Part shown: positions 18,240-27,302 of the stretch, in pieces
Position numbering within the stretch: position 1 is the first letter of the stretch
Layout of the letters: every line of letters begins with the position of its first letter
Notes under the pieces: generated by a model
Told to the model about the DNA's origin: nothing
The model's input: only the letters and a program-made list of their open reading frames with translations
Databases searched by the model: none
Origin: CADCWK01 sp964244115
GTDB lineage: Bacteria > Chloroflexota > Chloroflexia > Thermomicrobiales > UBA6265
DNA length: 64,000 nucleotides
Reading direction: 5' to 3'
Assembly: GCA_964244115.1 (NCBI GenBank)
Contig: CAXTHM010000007.1
Span: 1-64,000, forward strand
Program-made: the position numbers and the translations under genes

Positions 18240-19418
18240 CTACGGCGATGAAGCAGCTCGCTGCCGCTGTAGAGCGGCCCGGTCGACACCCGTCTTCAAC
18301 TCCGAGCGCAACCGGAGGTTGTTCACGATCATCTCGCGGGAGAGCACGCCCACCGGGCGGCCATCCCGGACGACCGGCACCCGCGAGACCCCGCGTTCGG
18401 TCATCAGATGGAGCGCATCGATCAGCGTCGTCTCCGGCTCGACGGCCACGACCCGGACCCAGGGCACCATCGCCTGGCTGGCCGCCACCCAGTCCCAGCG
18501 TTCCCGCGGCGTCCGGACGATATCCGTCAGGCTGAGGATGCCGCGCGGCGTGCCCTCATCCGTCACGACGAAGAACCGCTCGCCCATCCCGAGGATGCGC
18601 TCGTCGACGACCTGCCGGATCATCTGGCGGCTGGGAACCATCTGGACGTGGTCGTCCATCGCCTGACTGGCCGTGACGCCCTTGAGGAGCGCGTTCATGC
18701 CCGACTGGGCACCGACCAGACCCGAGTTGTTCTGGATGAACCAGCCGATCGCGAGCAGCCAGAGCCCGGAGAGGAACTGGCCCTGGAGGATCAGGAAGAC
18801 GGCGATGGTGAAGAAGGCGAAGCCGACGATCTGGCCGCTCTGCGCCGCCCGCTCGTCGGCGCGGTCCTTGCTGCCCGTCCGCTGCCAGACGATCGCCCGG
18901 AGGATCCGGCCGCCATCCAGCGGATAGCCGGGGATGAGGTTGAAGACGGCGAGGAGCAGGTTCGCGACCCCGAGGTAGATCAGCGGCGCCTGGATGACCG
19001 GCTGATCCCCGACGGTAGCCAGGAGGCCGAGCAGCAGGAAGACGACCGCCAGGATGAAACTGACCGCTGGCCCGGCGGCGGCGATCCGCAGTTCCGCCCT
19101 GGCGGTCTGAGACTCACTGGCGAGTTCGGCGATGCCGCCGAAGACCAGCAGGGTGATCCGTTTGACCCGGATCCCGAGTCGCTGGGCGACGACGGCGTGG
19201 CCCAGCTCATGGGCGAGGATCGAGGCGATGTAGAGGGCGGCGGTGATGGCGCCGATCAGCCACTGGGCACCGGCACCGATGTCCGGGTACGCCTCGGGGG
19301 AGAAACCCGACGCGATCGACCACGTCAGAAGGACGAAGATGATCGCGAGGCTCCAGTGCAGGAAGATCGGGATGCCCCGGAAGACGCCGAGGCGGAAAGG
19401 GGAGCCCACGGTTCTCAA
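18240..19418 (-). CDS. M50 site-2-type membrane metalloprotease with CBS pair
   Basis: A 392-aa multi-pass membrane protease. HELGH near residue 65 supplies two zinc His and the catalytic Glu; NLIPGYPLDGGR supplies the third ligand. About six membrane segments are visible before residue 240. The C-terminal third has two CBS motifs (one ending RGILSLTDIV, one ending GVLSREMIV), which usually sense adenine nucleotides. Family members cleave membrane-bound substrates such as anti-sigma factors; the target is unknown. The start used is TTG 19418; GTG 19409 with better spacing to GAAGGA is an alternative. It is last in the pentose phosphate gene run. Confidence 0.9.
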   Translation of the reverse strand: MRTVGSPFRLGVFRGIPIFLHWSLAIIFVLLTWSIASGFSPEAYPDIGAGAQWLIGAITAALYIASILAHELGHAVVAQRLGIRVKRITLLVFGGIAELASESQTARAELRIAAAGPAVSFILAVVFLLLGLLATVGDQPVIQAPLIYLGVANLLLAVFNLIPGYPLDGGRILRAIVWQRTGSKDRADERAAQSGQIVGFAFFTIAVFLILQGQFLSGLWLLAIGWFIQNNSGLVGAQSGMNALLKGVTASQAMDDHVQMVPSRQMIRQVVDERILGMGERFFVVTDEGTPRGILSLTDIVRTPRERWDWVAASQAMVPWVRVVAVEPETTLIDALHLMTERGVSRVPVVRDGRPVGVLSREMIVNNLRLRSELKTGVDRAALQRQRAASSP

Positions 19419-19468
19419 GTCCTTCTCGACGCTACGGACGCGCGGTCTGCGGCGCTCGAGCGGGACGA

Positions 19469-19777
19469 TTACTCGACGACGACCCCACGCCAGAAGGCGA
19501 CGTGCCCCTTGATCTCGGCGGCGGCCTGCTTGGGTTCGGCGTAGTACCAGGCGGCGTCGCTGTTGACCTTGCCGTCGACGGACAGCGAGTAGTAGCTCGC
19601 CTCGCCCTTCCAGGGGCAGGTGCTGTGCGTCGCGCTCTCGACGAGGACGGAACGATCGACCGACGACAACGGGAAGTACTGGTTGCCCTCGACGACGACC
19701 GTCTGGTCACTCTCGGCGATGGTTCGACCGTTCCAGGTTGCTCTCACAGGATACTCCTCGTTCAGGTGGATCGACAT
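19469..19777 (-). CDS. DUF427 protein
   Basis: A 102-aa single-domain protein. The DUF427 pattern is plain: VRATWNGRTIAESDQTVVVEGNQYF, then STCPWKGEASYYSL and AAWYYAEPKQAA. The family is small, cytoplasmic and of unknown function. It sits 31 nt after rpiA and 50 nt before the M50 gene, probably in the same transcript. Confidence 0.88.
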   Translation of the reverse strand: MSIHLNEEYPVRATWNGRTIAESDQTVVVEGNQYFPLSSVDRSVLVESATHSTCPWKGEASYYSLSVDGKVNSDAAWYYAEPKQAAAEIKGHVAFWRGVVVE

Positions 19778-19808
19778 CAGAGACGTGTCTGAATCCGAAG
19801 CGAAGCAA

Positions 19809-20558
19809 TCAGTGGGCCACAGTGGGACGCAGTTCGCGAACCGTCATGTCCGCGTCGACGACATAGGCGGCGTGCGCGATCCCGAGGAAGAGCCCGTGAT
19901 CGACTACTCCGGTCGTCATCTTCAGGGCGGCGGCCGTCGCGTTCGGATCGGACAGCGCACCGGTCGCGCAGTCGAAGATCAGGTTCTGGCTGTCGGTCCG
20001 GTACGACGACGGCGCATCGGACCCGTTCATGTCGGTCATCCGCAATCGCGGGTTCAGACCCAGATGCCGGAGTCGAGCGAGCGTTCCCGGCCAGCCCAGC
20101 GCGACGACCTCGACGGGCAACGGCATGCGGCTGCCGAGCCGGCTGACGAGCTTGGCCTCACCGGCGATCAGGACGAACCGCTGGCAGGAGATCGCGACCA
20201 GCTTCTCGAACAGCAGCGCCCCACCCCGCCCCTTGGTCGCATTGAGCGACGGGTCGATCTCGTCGGCCCCGTCGAGCCCTACGACGATCCGGTCGCCGGC
20301 TTCCAGCACGTCATTCAGCGTCCGGACCGGGATCCCCAGCGACCGGGCGAGCACGCCGGTGCGCTCACTGGTCGGGACGCCGACGATGCTCAGGCCATCC
20401 GCGACGCGACGACCGAGTTCCCGCACCAGCGCCTCGGCCGTGGACCCGGTGCCGAGGCCGACGATCATCCCGTCGCTGACCTCGTCGGCCGCTGCCCGGG
20501 CCAGCGCCGTGAGGGCCGGGTCCTGGGCGGCAGCGGCGCCGCTAGTCACCGGTCGCAT
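19809..20558 (-). CDS. rpiA: Ribose-5-phosphate isomerase A
   Basis: A 249-aa enzyme interconverting ribose 5-phosphate and ribulose 5-phosphate. All RpiA motifs are visible: IVGLGTGSTAEALV (phosphate loop), GVPTSERT, VGLDGADEID, and KGRGGALLFEKLVA with the catalytic Glu. ATG 20558 lies 17 nt inside the end of pgl, which implies translational coupling; a longer reading from upstream codons has no support. Confidence 0.93.
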   Translation of the reverse strand: MRPVTSGAAAAQDPALTALARAAADEVSDGMIVGLGTGSTAEALVRELGRRVADGLSIVGVPTSERTGVLARSLGIPVRTLNDVLEAGDRIVVGLDGADEIDPSLNATKGRGGALLFEKLVAISCQRFVLIAGEAKLVSRLGSRMPLPVEVVALGWPGTLARLRHLGLNPRLRMTDMNGSDAPSSYRTDSQNLIFDCATGALSDPNATAAALKMTTGVVDHGLFLGIAHAAYVVDADMTVRELRPTVAH

Positions 20559-21336
20559 CCGGCCGCCGAGCGAGGTTGGCCGCGGCAGCCTCATCCACCA
20601 GCCAGAGCAACTGGCCACCCGTGGGCCGGATGATCTGCGATGGCAGCGTGTCGACGTCGACCGGCCCGTCCAGGACCCTGGCCAACGTCTCGGCCTTGCC
20701 GGCCCCGCCGACCAGGAAGGCGACGAGGTGAGCCGCGTTGACCAGCGGTGCCGACAGCGTCAGCCGGGTCGAATCGAGCTTCGGCACGTAGTTGGAGACG
20801 GCGAACCGCTCGGTCTCGTGGATCGCGTCCGTCCCGGGGAACAGCGACAGCGTGTGGCCGTCGTCGCCCATGCCGAGGAAGACGAGATCGAAACGCGGCG
20901 TACTGTCCACCTCGTTGAAGACCGTCTTGAGCTGGGTCGCGTACATCTCCGCCGCCAGATTCGCGTCCGGGATATTCGTCGGGAACGGGTTGATCCGGCT
21001 TGGCTCGACGTCGACCTTATCCAGGAATGTACGTCGGGCCTCCCCGGAGTTGCTCTCGGGGCTGTCCTCCGGGACGAAGCGCTCGTCGCCCCAGAAGAAC
21101 TCGATGTCCCGCCAGGCGACAGTGTCGCGGTAGGGCGGCTCCGCGAGCAACTGGCCCATCCGCTTCGGGGTCGATCCGCCGGACAGCGCGATGAACGCAT
21201 GACCGGTCGCACCGGCCACGGTCGTCGCCAGCAGCGCGGCCGCTGCCTGGGCCAGCGCCTCACCATCGGCATGGACCCGGACGGTCCCGCGCTCGCCATA
21301 GTCGATCGTCCTCGACGGAACCTCGGTCACGCTCAT
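20542..21336 (-). CDS. pgl: 6-phosphogluconolactonase
   Basis: A 264-aa DevB/SOL-type lactonase, second step of the oxidative pentose phosphate branch. Motifs: ALSGGSTPKRM, WRDIEFFWGDERFVPEDSPESN, and LVFLGMGDDGHTLSLFPG with the catalytic-type His. It is placed between opcA (47 nt upstream) and rpiA (overlapping). Confidence 0.93.
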   Translation of the reverse strand: MSVTEVPSRTIDYGERGTVRVHADGEALAQAAAALLATTVAGATGHAFIALSGGSTPKRMGQLLAEPPYRDTVAWRDIEFFWGDERFVPEDSPESNSGEARRTFLDKVDVEPSRINPFPTNIPDANLAAEMYATQLKTVFNEVDSTPRFDLVFLGMGDDGHTLSLFPGTDAIHETERFAVSNYVPKLDSTRLTLSAPLVNAAHLVAFLVGGAGKAETLARVLDGPVDVDTLPSQIIRPTGGQLLWLVDEAAAANLARRPDATGD

Positions 21337-21383
21337 GTCTGTTCCTCTTCCGGTACGGCGCAGGTCTGTTCGGTGGACGGAGA

Positions 21384-22649
21384 TCAGCGTCGGGAGAATG
21401 CGACGGCGACAGCGGCAAGCGCCTCATCGAAGACCGGGTCGTGCCCCGGATCCTGGAGGACCCGCTCCAGCAGCGCCGAGTCGCCCCGGTCCGGCACGAC
21501 CACATGGCGCGTCATCGGCGCGTGGTCCGGAACCATCGATGTCGTGACGAGTTCGCGCTCGGCGTACTGCTCGACGAGGTGGGCGCTCCTGGCCTCACCG
21601 GTCGACGCGATCCGGACGCTGGCGATGCCGGATTCGGACGACCGGGCGCCGACCGGCTGGAGGCGGACGACGACCGGGAACGGCTGACCGGTCGTATAGA
21701 TGAGCCGGAGGCCATCGGACGTCCTGGTCACCCGGTCACTCAGCTGCCAACCCAGACGAGAAGCCAGCCAGCCGACCAGCAACATCGCGCTGGACTGACC
21801 GGCGGCCCGACCCGGTTCCGGATCGACGACATACTCGATCGTCACGGAGCTGATCGACGCCAGCGTGTCGGCGTGCGGCGGCGCGTCGTAGAACTGGGCG
21901 ATCAGGTTGCGCCAGTCCAGCAGGCGCGACCACGCCATGTCGACGAGTACGGACGAGCCGCGGCCGTGCTGAGATTCGAGCGCGGACAGGCTGGTCAGCC
22001 CACGGGCGACGTCACCGAACACGGCCGAATCGACGATGACCCGATCGCTGCTCTCCGTCAGGTCGCGAAACATGCCGAGGTCGTACTGGAGATCACCCAG
22101 CCACCACAGCACGATCGGGAGATCGGGGACGCAGAGCGGGATCGCCGTCCGGGCGGGGTTGCCGAGGCGCCGAGGACCGCCGCTGATCGAGACCGACTCG
22201 AAGTGACCGGGCACGGGAGACCCGACGCCGGTCGGCACGAGCCGGGCGGTGACCGAGAGCGGCCCCTCGTCCGGGGAGTGCACGACCCGGTCGAGCGAGG
22301 GGTCCGATGCGACGGTGATCGCCCGGGTCGGGTAATGCGTTTGGAGGCCATCGATCGCCACCTCCGCCCGGTCGGCCTGGGCCGGGGTGCGGGCGCAGAT
22401 GAGGAGGCTGGTGGTATTGGTGCGAGCGTAGATGCCCGGCCCGGTCGCCACCTCGTGCGACTCGTCGTCCCGGTTGAGGCGACCGAAGCCACTGAGCCGC
22501 AGCGGCCGGGGGCCGTTGAGCCGGAGCCAGAGTCCGGTCAGGCGGGAGTTGATCCGGTTGGTGTCGACGACCGACGTCCGCCAGCTCTCGCTCAGCTTCC
22601 GGTCGGTCGTCGTGGCACTCGAACGGAACTGGTCTGTCGAACTGATCAT
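21384..22649 (-). CDS. opcA: Glucose-6-phosphate dehydrogenase assembly protein OpcA
   Basis: A protein of about 421 aa. OpcA is needed for full activity of G6PD in cyanobacteria and actinobacteria. Recognised from the central PDLPIVLWWLGDLQ segment, followed by DRVIVDS, and from its position directly after zwf. The N-terminal half contains SLLICARTPAQAD, typical of the family. ATG 22649 was taken because a GAAGAAG stretch lies just upstream; ATG 22676 and 22691 would add 9 or 14 residues. The N-terminus is therefore uncertain. Confidence 0.88.
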   Translation of the reverse strand: MISSTDQFRSSATTTDRKLSESWRTSVVDTNRINSRLTGLWLRLNGPRPLRLSGFGRLNRDDESHEVATGPGIYARTNTTSLLICARTPAQADRAEVAIDGLQTHYPTRAITVASDPSLDRVVHSPDEGPLSVTARLVPTGVGSPVPGHFESVSISGGPRRLGNPARTAIPLCVPDLPIVLWWLGDLQYDLGMFRDLTESSDRVIVDSAVFGDVARGLTSLSALESQHGRGSSVLVDMAWSRLLDWRNLIAQFYDAPPHADTLASISSVTIEYVVDPEPGRAAGQSSAMLLVGWLASRLGWQLSDRVTRTSDGLRLIYTTGQPFPVVVRLQPVGARSSESGIASVRIASTGEARSAHLVEQYAERELVTTSMVPDHAPMTRHVVVPDRGDSALLERVLQDPGHDPVFDEALAAVAVAFSRR

Positions 22650-22787
22650 CCGCGCTTCTTCATCCTTGTTCGACATTCCGGGACGATGCATCGGTCCGAC
22701 CGTGTCGAGGTGGGGCGTCCCCGAGGCCCTTCGCCGAGCGTACCGAACGTTCGAGCCGGACTCGATCTTCCGCCAGCGGACACGAGC

Positions 22788-24425
22788 TTACGGCCGCCGC
22801 CACTGGTAGCCATCCTCGCGGAGCATGGCGTCAGCCTCCGCGGGCCCCCATGTCCCGGACTCATAGATCCTGGTCGGCGAGATGCCGCTGTCCCAGCCGT
22901 CGAGCACCGGCTGGACGATCCCCCAGGCGGTCTCGACCTCGTCGCGGCGCTGGAACAGCGTCGGGTCGCCGAGCATCGCGTCGAGGATTAGACGCTCGTA
23001 GGCGTCCGGGCTGGTCTCGCCGAACGTCGACCCGTAGTAGAAGTCCATCGGGACGTTCCGGAGCCGGTTGGTCGGGCCGGGGACCTTGGCGGCGAACCGG
23101 ATCGCGATCCCCTCGTCCGGCTGGATCCGCATCGTGATGACGTTCGAGTCCGGCGCGGTATCGCCGAGGTTGCGGAACATCAGATGCGGCACGTTCTTGA
23201 AGGTGATCGCGATCTCGGTCACGCGGCGCGGGAGGCGCTTGCCGGTCCGGAGGTAGAACGGGACGTTGGCCCAGCGCCAGTTGTCGATCTCGAGCTTGAG
23301 ACCGACGTACGTCTCCGTCTGGGAGTTCGGCCGGACGCCACGCTCGGCGAGGTAGCCCTCCACTTGCTGGCCGCCGGTGAAGCCAGGTCCGTATTGACCC
23401 CGGATCGCCCGGAGCTCGACCTGCGGGCCGATCGGCGGCACGACCGACCGGAGCACCTTGACCTTCTCGTCCCGGACTTCGTCACCCCGGAAAACGGCCG
23501 GCGGCTCCATCGCGACGACGGTGAGCAACTGGAGCAGGTGACTCTGGACCATGTCCCGGAGCGCGCCGGAATCCTCGTAGTAGCCGCCGCGGCCCTCGAC
23601 GCCGATCGACTCGGCGGCGGTGATCTGGACGTGCTCGACGTAGCTGCGATTGAAGACCGGCTCGAACAGGATGTTGGCGAACCGGAACGCCATCACGTTC
23701 TGGACGGTCTCCTTGCCGAGGTAATGGTCGATCCGGAAGATCTGCTGCTCGCTGAAGACGGTCGCCATCTCCTGGATGAGCTGGCGGGCGCTCTCGACGT
23801 CGTGGCCGAACGGCTTCTCGACGACGACCCGGTTCCAACGCTCGCGGGGGTCCGAGTAGATCTCGCGCCGCTCGGCGATCCCGGACGTACCGAGGTTCTC
23901 GATGATGTCGGGGAAATAGGTCGGCGAGGTCGCGAGGTAGAACAGGCGGTTGCCCAGCGTCCGGCGCTCCTCGTCGATCGTCTCCAGCCGGGCGGCGAGG
24001 TCGGTGTAGGTCTGCGTCTCCGCGAAGTCGCCCTGGACGTAGAACAATCCCTGACTGAACAGCTTCCAGGCCTCGTCGGTGACGGGCGTCCGGGCGCCTC
24101 GGACGACGGCGGCCCGCATCTCCTCGCGGAAGTCGTCGTCGCTCCACGCCCGGCGGGAGACGCCGACGATCGAGAAGCCCTCCGGCAGCGGGTGGCCGAC
24201 GGCGAGATCCCAGAGCGACGGCATCAGCTTGCGGGCGGTCAGATCCCCGGTGACGCCGAAGATGACCATGACGCAGGGGTCGGGCGTCCGACCGCCCCCC
24301 ATCCCGGCGCGGAGCGGGTTGTCGACGGTCGCGAAGTCGTCGAACAGGTTGCGGCCGCCACTATCCGTCCCGATCCGTGGGGTGATGTCGGCCGCTGTCG
24401 GGGCTGGGGCCTGGGTGCTGGTCAT
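22788..24425 (-). CDS. zwf: Glucose-6-phosphate 1-dehydrogenase
   Basis: A 545-aa enzyme oxidising glucose 6-phosphate to the lactone with NAD(P). The coenzyme motif is VIFGVTGDLTARKLMPSL, the substrate motif FRIDHYLGKETVQN carries the catalytic His and Lys, and EKPFGHD is also present. An N-terminal extension of about 45 polar residues precedes the core, as in OpcA-dependent enzymes. A 172-nt spacer with a strong hairpin separates it from gnd. Confidence 0.95.
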   Translation of the reverse strand: MTSTQAPAPTAADITPRIGTDSGGRNLFDDFATVDNPLRAGMGGGRTPDPCVMVIFGVTGDLTARKLMPSLWDLAVGHPLPEGFSIVGVSRRAWSDDDFREEMRAAVVRGARTPVTDEAWKLFSQGLFYVQGDFAETQTYTDLAARLETIDEERRTLGNRLFYLATSPTYFPDIIENLGTSGIAERREIYSDPRERWNRVVVEKPFGHDVESARQLIQEMATVFSEQQIFRIDHYLGKETVQNVMAFRFANILFEPVFNRSYVEHVQITAAESIGVEGRGGYYEDSGALRDMVQSHLLQLLTVVAMEPPAVFRGDEVRDEKVKVLRSVVPPIGPQVELRAIRGQYGPGFTGGQQVEGYLAERGVRPNSQTETYVGLKLEIDNWRWANVPFYLRTGKRLPRRVTEIAITFKNVPHLMFRNLGDTAPDSNVITMRIQPDEGIAIRFAAKVPGPTNRLRNVPMDFYYGSTFGETSPDAYERLILDAMLGDPTLFQRRDEVETAWGIVQPVLDGWDSGISPTRIYESGTWGPAEADAMLREDGYQWRRP

Positions 24426-24558
24426 GATTCAACCTCTGAGCGTGAGCGGCCTCGTGCCGGCGAGCGTCTGCGTGACGACGACCAGGCGACCCGACCGACT
24501 CCCGAGCATCGAAGATGACAGGGTACAGGCGTCCTGGCCAGGAAACCACTCCAGGGTT

Positions 24559-24592
24559 CGGGGGCCGCCGGATTCACGCCCGGCGGCCCCCG
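24559..24592 (-). terminator. Strong hairpin between gnd and zwf
   Basis: Thirteen perfect base pairs (24559-24571 with 24580-24592) around an 8-nt loop, starting 5 nt after the gnd stop codon. No T-tract follows, so it may be a partial terminator or an RNA-processing site inside the operon. Confidence 0.55.
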
Positions 24593-24597
24593 GACGA

Positions 24598-26109
24598 TCA
24601 GGAATGCGTGGTCTTCTCCTGGATCGCCGGGCCGGTCGGCTCCATCCACTCGGTATGGAAGACGCCCTCACGGTCGGTCCGGTGGTAAGTGTGGGCGCCG
24701 AAGTAGTCGCGCTGACCCTGAACCAGGTTGGCCGGCAGGCTGGCGGTGCGGTAGGTATCGACGTAGTCCAGCGCGGCGCTAAGGGCCGGGCACGGGATGC
24801 CGTAGGCCCGGGCGGTCACGACGGCGCGGCGCAGGGCCGGGAGCGCGTTGTTGATCGTGTCGACGATGTGCGGGGCAACCAGAAGGTTCTCGGGCTGATT
24901 CGACGTGTCGGCGAACGCCAGCCGGATCGAGTCGAGCAGTTTCGCCCGGATGATGCAGCCGCCCTTCCAGATCCGCGCGATCTCGGACAGGTCGAGGTTC
25001 CAGTCATAGGTCGTCGAGGCGGCGGTCAGCATCGCCAGACCCTGCGCGTACGACGAGACCTTGGCGACGTAGAGCGCGTCTTCGAGCGTCGCCAGCAACT
25101 CATGCCGCTTGTGCTCGTCGAAGACGGTCGGCGCGTCGCGGTCATGCTCGGGGCCATGAAGCAGGGCACTGGCCCGGACGCGCTCGCCCTTGCGGCTGGA
25201 CATCGATCGCGCCATGACCGCGGCGTCGATGGTCGGGATGGGGGTACCGAGGTCCAGCGCGTTCTGGCTGGTCCAGCGGCCGGTCCCCTTCTGCTCGGCG
25301 GCGTCGAGGATGATGTCGACCAGCGGCTTGCCGGTCTCCGGGTCGACCTTGTCGAGGACCTTGGCAGTGATCTCGATCAGGAAGCTCTCGAGTTTGCCCT
25401 CGTTCCAGCCCCGGTAGACCTCGGCCATCTCGGAGGCGGACAGGCCCATCGCCCGGCGCATGATGTCGTAGGTCTCGGCGATGAGCTGCATATCGCCGTA
25501 CTCGATGCCGTTGTGGACCATCTTGACGTAGTGACCGGAGCCACCGGGGCCGATGTGCGTCACGCAGGGGCCGGCCTCGGTCTTGGCCGCGATCGCGGTC
25601 AGCATCGGCTCCAGTTCGGCGTAGCCCTCGGCCGGGCCGCCCGGCATCAGGCTGGGGCCGTAGAGCGCACCCTCCTCACCGCCCGAGACGCCCATACCGA
25701 TGAACCGGAAGCCCTTGGCCTCCAGCTCGGCGGCGCGGCGGTCGCTGTCGGTGAAGAGGGAGTTGCCTCCGTCGATGACGACGTCGCCCTCATCGAGATA
25801 CGGCTCCAACTGGGCGATGACGGCGTCGACCGGGGCGCCGGCCTTGACCATCAGCAGGATCCGGCGCGGCTTCTGCAGGGACGCGACGAACGTCGGGATG
25901 TCGTGCGCGCCGCTCAGGTTGGCCTTGTCGGTGTGCTGCGCGAGGAATTCGTCCGTCGTGGCGGTGGTCCGGTTGAAGACCGAGACCGGGAACCCGTTGC
26001 GGACGACGTTCAGGGCGAGGTTCTCGCCCATGACGCCGAGCCCGACCAGACCGAGGTAGGCCAGCTCGCTGTTGGCGACGTCACTGGCCGAAGACTGCGT
26101 GGCGGTCAA
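24598..26109 (-). CDS. gnd: 6-phosphogluconate dehydrogenase, decarboxylating
   Basis: A 503-aa enzyme making ribulose 5-phosphate, CO2 and NADPH. Motifs: LGLVGLGVMGENLALNV (coenzyme loop), FNRTT, GMGVSGGEEGALYGPSLMPGG, GGSGHYVKMVHNGIEYGDMQ with the catalytic Lys, and TSQNALDLGTPIPTID. TTG 26109 was chosen: AAAGGG lies 7 nt upstream and the next gene stops just before. Full usual length for the dimeric long form. Confidence 0.95.
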   Translation of the reverse strand: MTATQSSASDVANSELAYLGLVGLGVMGENLALNVVRNGFPVSVFNRTTATTDEFLAQHTDKANLSGAHDIPTFVASLQKPRRILLMVKAGAPVDAVIAQLEPYLDEGDVVIDGGNSLFTDSDRRAAELEAKGFRFIGMGVSGGEEGALYGPSLMPGGPAEGYAELEPMLTAIAAKTEAGPCVTHIGPGGSGHYVKMVHNGIEYGDMQLIAETYDIMRRAMGLSASEMAEVYRGWNEGKLESFLIEITAKVLDKVDPETGKPLVDIILDAAEQKGTGRWTSQNALDLGTPIPTIDAAVMARSMSSRKGERVRASALLHGPEHDRDAPTVFDEHKRHELLATLEDALYVAKVSSYAQGLAMLTAASTTYDWNLDLSEIARIWKGGCIIRAKLLDSIRLAFADTSNQPENLLVAPHIVDTINNALPALRRAVVTARAYGIPCPALSAALDYVDTYRTASLPANLVQGQRDYFGAHTYHRTDREGVFHTEWMEPTGPAIQEKTTHS

Positions 26110-26122
26110 TGCGATGCCCTTT

Positions 26123-27259
26123 CTAGGAGGCGACGGTCTGGGCGAGAGCGGCGCGCTTGCCCTCGACGCCACTGATCAACGAGTCGAACGACTTGGCGAA
26201 GGAGGCGATGCCCTCCTCCTCCAGCTGGGCGGTGACGGCCTGGAGATCGACGCCGACCTTCGCCAGATCGGCGATGGCCCGCTGCGCCTCCTCGACGCCC
26301 GTGTCGATCGTCCGGGCGATGACGCCATGGTCGACGAAGGCGTCGATCGTCTTGCCGGGCATCGTGTTGACCGTGTCCGGGCCCATCAGCGACTCGACGT
26401 AGAGCACGTCGCTGTAGGCCGGGTTCTTCACGCCGGTACTGGCCCAGAGCGGCCGCTGGACGTTGCCGCCCGCCGCGCGGAGCGGGGCGAACCGGTCGCT
26501 CTCGAAGATCCCGGTGAACGCGTGGTAGGCGAGCTTGGCGTTGGCGACGGCAATCTTGCCCTTGAGGCGCCCGGCGAGGTCGGCGACGCCGGGATCGGCC
26601 TGGATGCGCTCATCGAGCAGCCCGTCGACCAGCGTGTCGACCCGGCTGACGAAGAACGAGGCGACCGAGGCGAGCGTCTCGATCGACTCGCCCCTGGCGT
26701 GGCGCTCTTCGAGGGCCTCGACATAGGCGAGCGCCACCTGCTCGTAGCGCTCGACCGAGAAGAGCAGCGTGACGTTGATGCTGATCCCATCGATCAGCGC
26801 CTGCCGGATGGCCGGGATGCCTTCGACGGTGCCAGGGATCTTGACCATCAGGTTCGGACGCTCGACGCTCGACCAGAGGCGCCGGGCCTCGCCGATCGTT
26901 CCCTCGGTGTCGCGGGCGAACTCCGGCGCGACCTCGATCGAGACATAGCCGTCGTTGCCGCCGCTCGCCTGGTACAGGTCGGCGAACAGGTCGCAGGCGT
27001 CGCGGATGTCGTCGACCTCGACCGCCTCGAAGATCTCGCCGGAGGACTTGCCGGCCCGGATCAGGTCGGCGATCTGGTCATCGTAGGCGTCACCGGCGGC
27101 GATCGCCTTCTCGAAGATCGTCGGGTTGCTCGTCACACCCCGGATGCCGTCCTGCTCGATTTGCTTCTGAAGCGTGCCGGACCGCAGCATGGCGCGGCTG
27201 ATGTCGTCCAGCCAGAGACTCTGGTGCTGCTGGTCCCACAGATCCTGGATCTTGGTCAT
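26123..27259 (-). CDS. tal: Transaldolase
   Basis: A 378-aa transaldolase that moves a dihydroxyacetone unit between sugar phosphates. TSNPTIFEKAI and PNLMVKIPGT, with the Schiff-base Lys, are present, plus NVTLLFSVERYEQV. It belongs to the longer actinobacterial/cyanobacterial type. ATG 27259 lies 43 nt after tkt and the stop is 13 nt before gnd. Confidence 0.94.
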   Translation of the reverse strand: MTKIQDLWDQQHQSLWLDDISRAMLRSGTLQKQIEQDGIRGVTSNPTIFEKAIAAGDAYDDQIADLIRAGKSSGEIFEAVEVDDIRDACDLFADLYQASGGNDGYVSIEVAPEFARDTEGTIGEARRLWSSVERPNLMVKIPGTVEGIPAIRQALIDGISINVTLLFSVERYEQVALAYVEALEERHARGESIETLASVASFFVSRVDTLVDGLLDERIQADPGVADLAGRLKGKIAVANAKLAYHAFTGIFESDRFAPLRAAGGNVQRPLWASTGVKNPAYSDVLYVESLMGPDTVNTMPGKTIDAFVDHGVIARTIDTGVEEAQRAIADLAKVGVDLQAVTAQLEEEGIASFAKSFDSLISGVEGKRAALAQTVAS

Positions 27260-27302
27260 GTCCTGTCGCTCCTTCGGGTGTGATGCGGTCGGGTCGGAAA
27301 GC

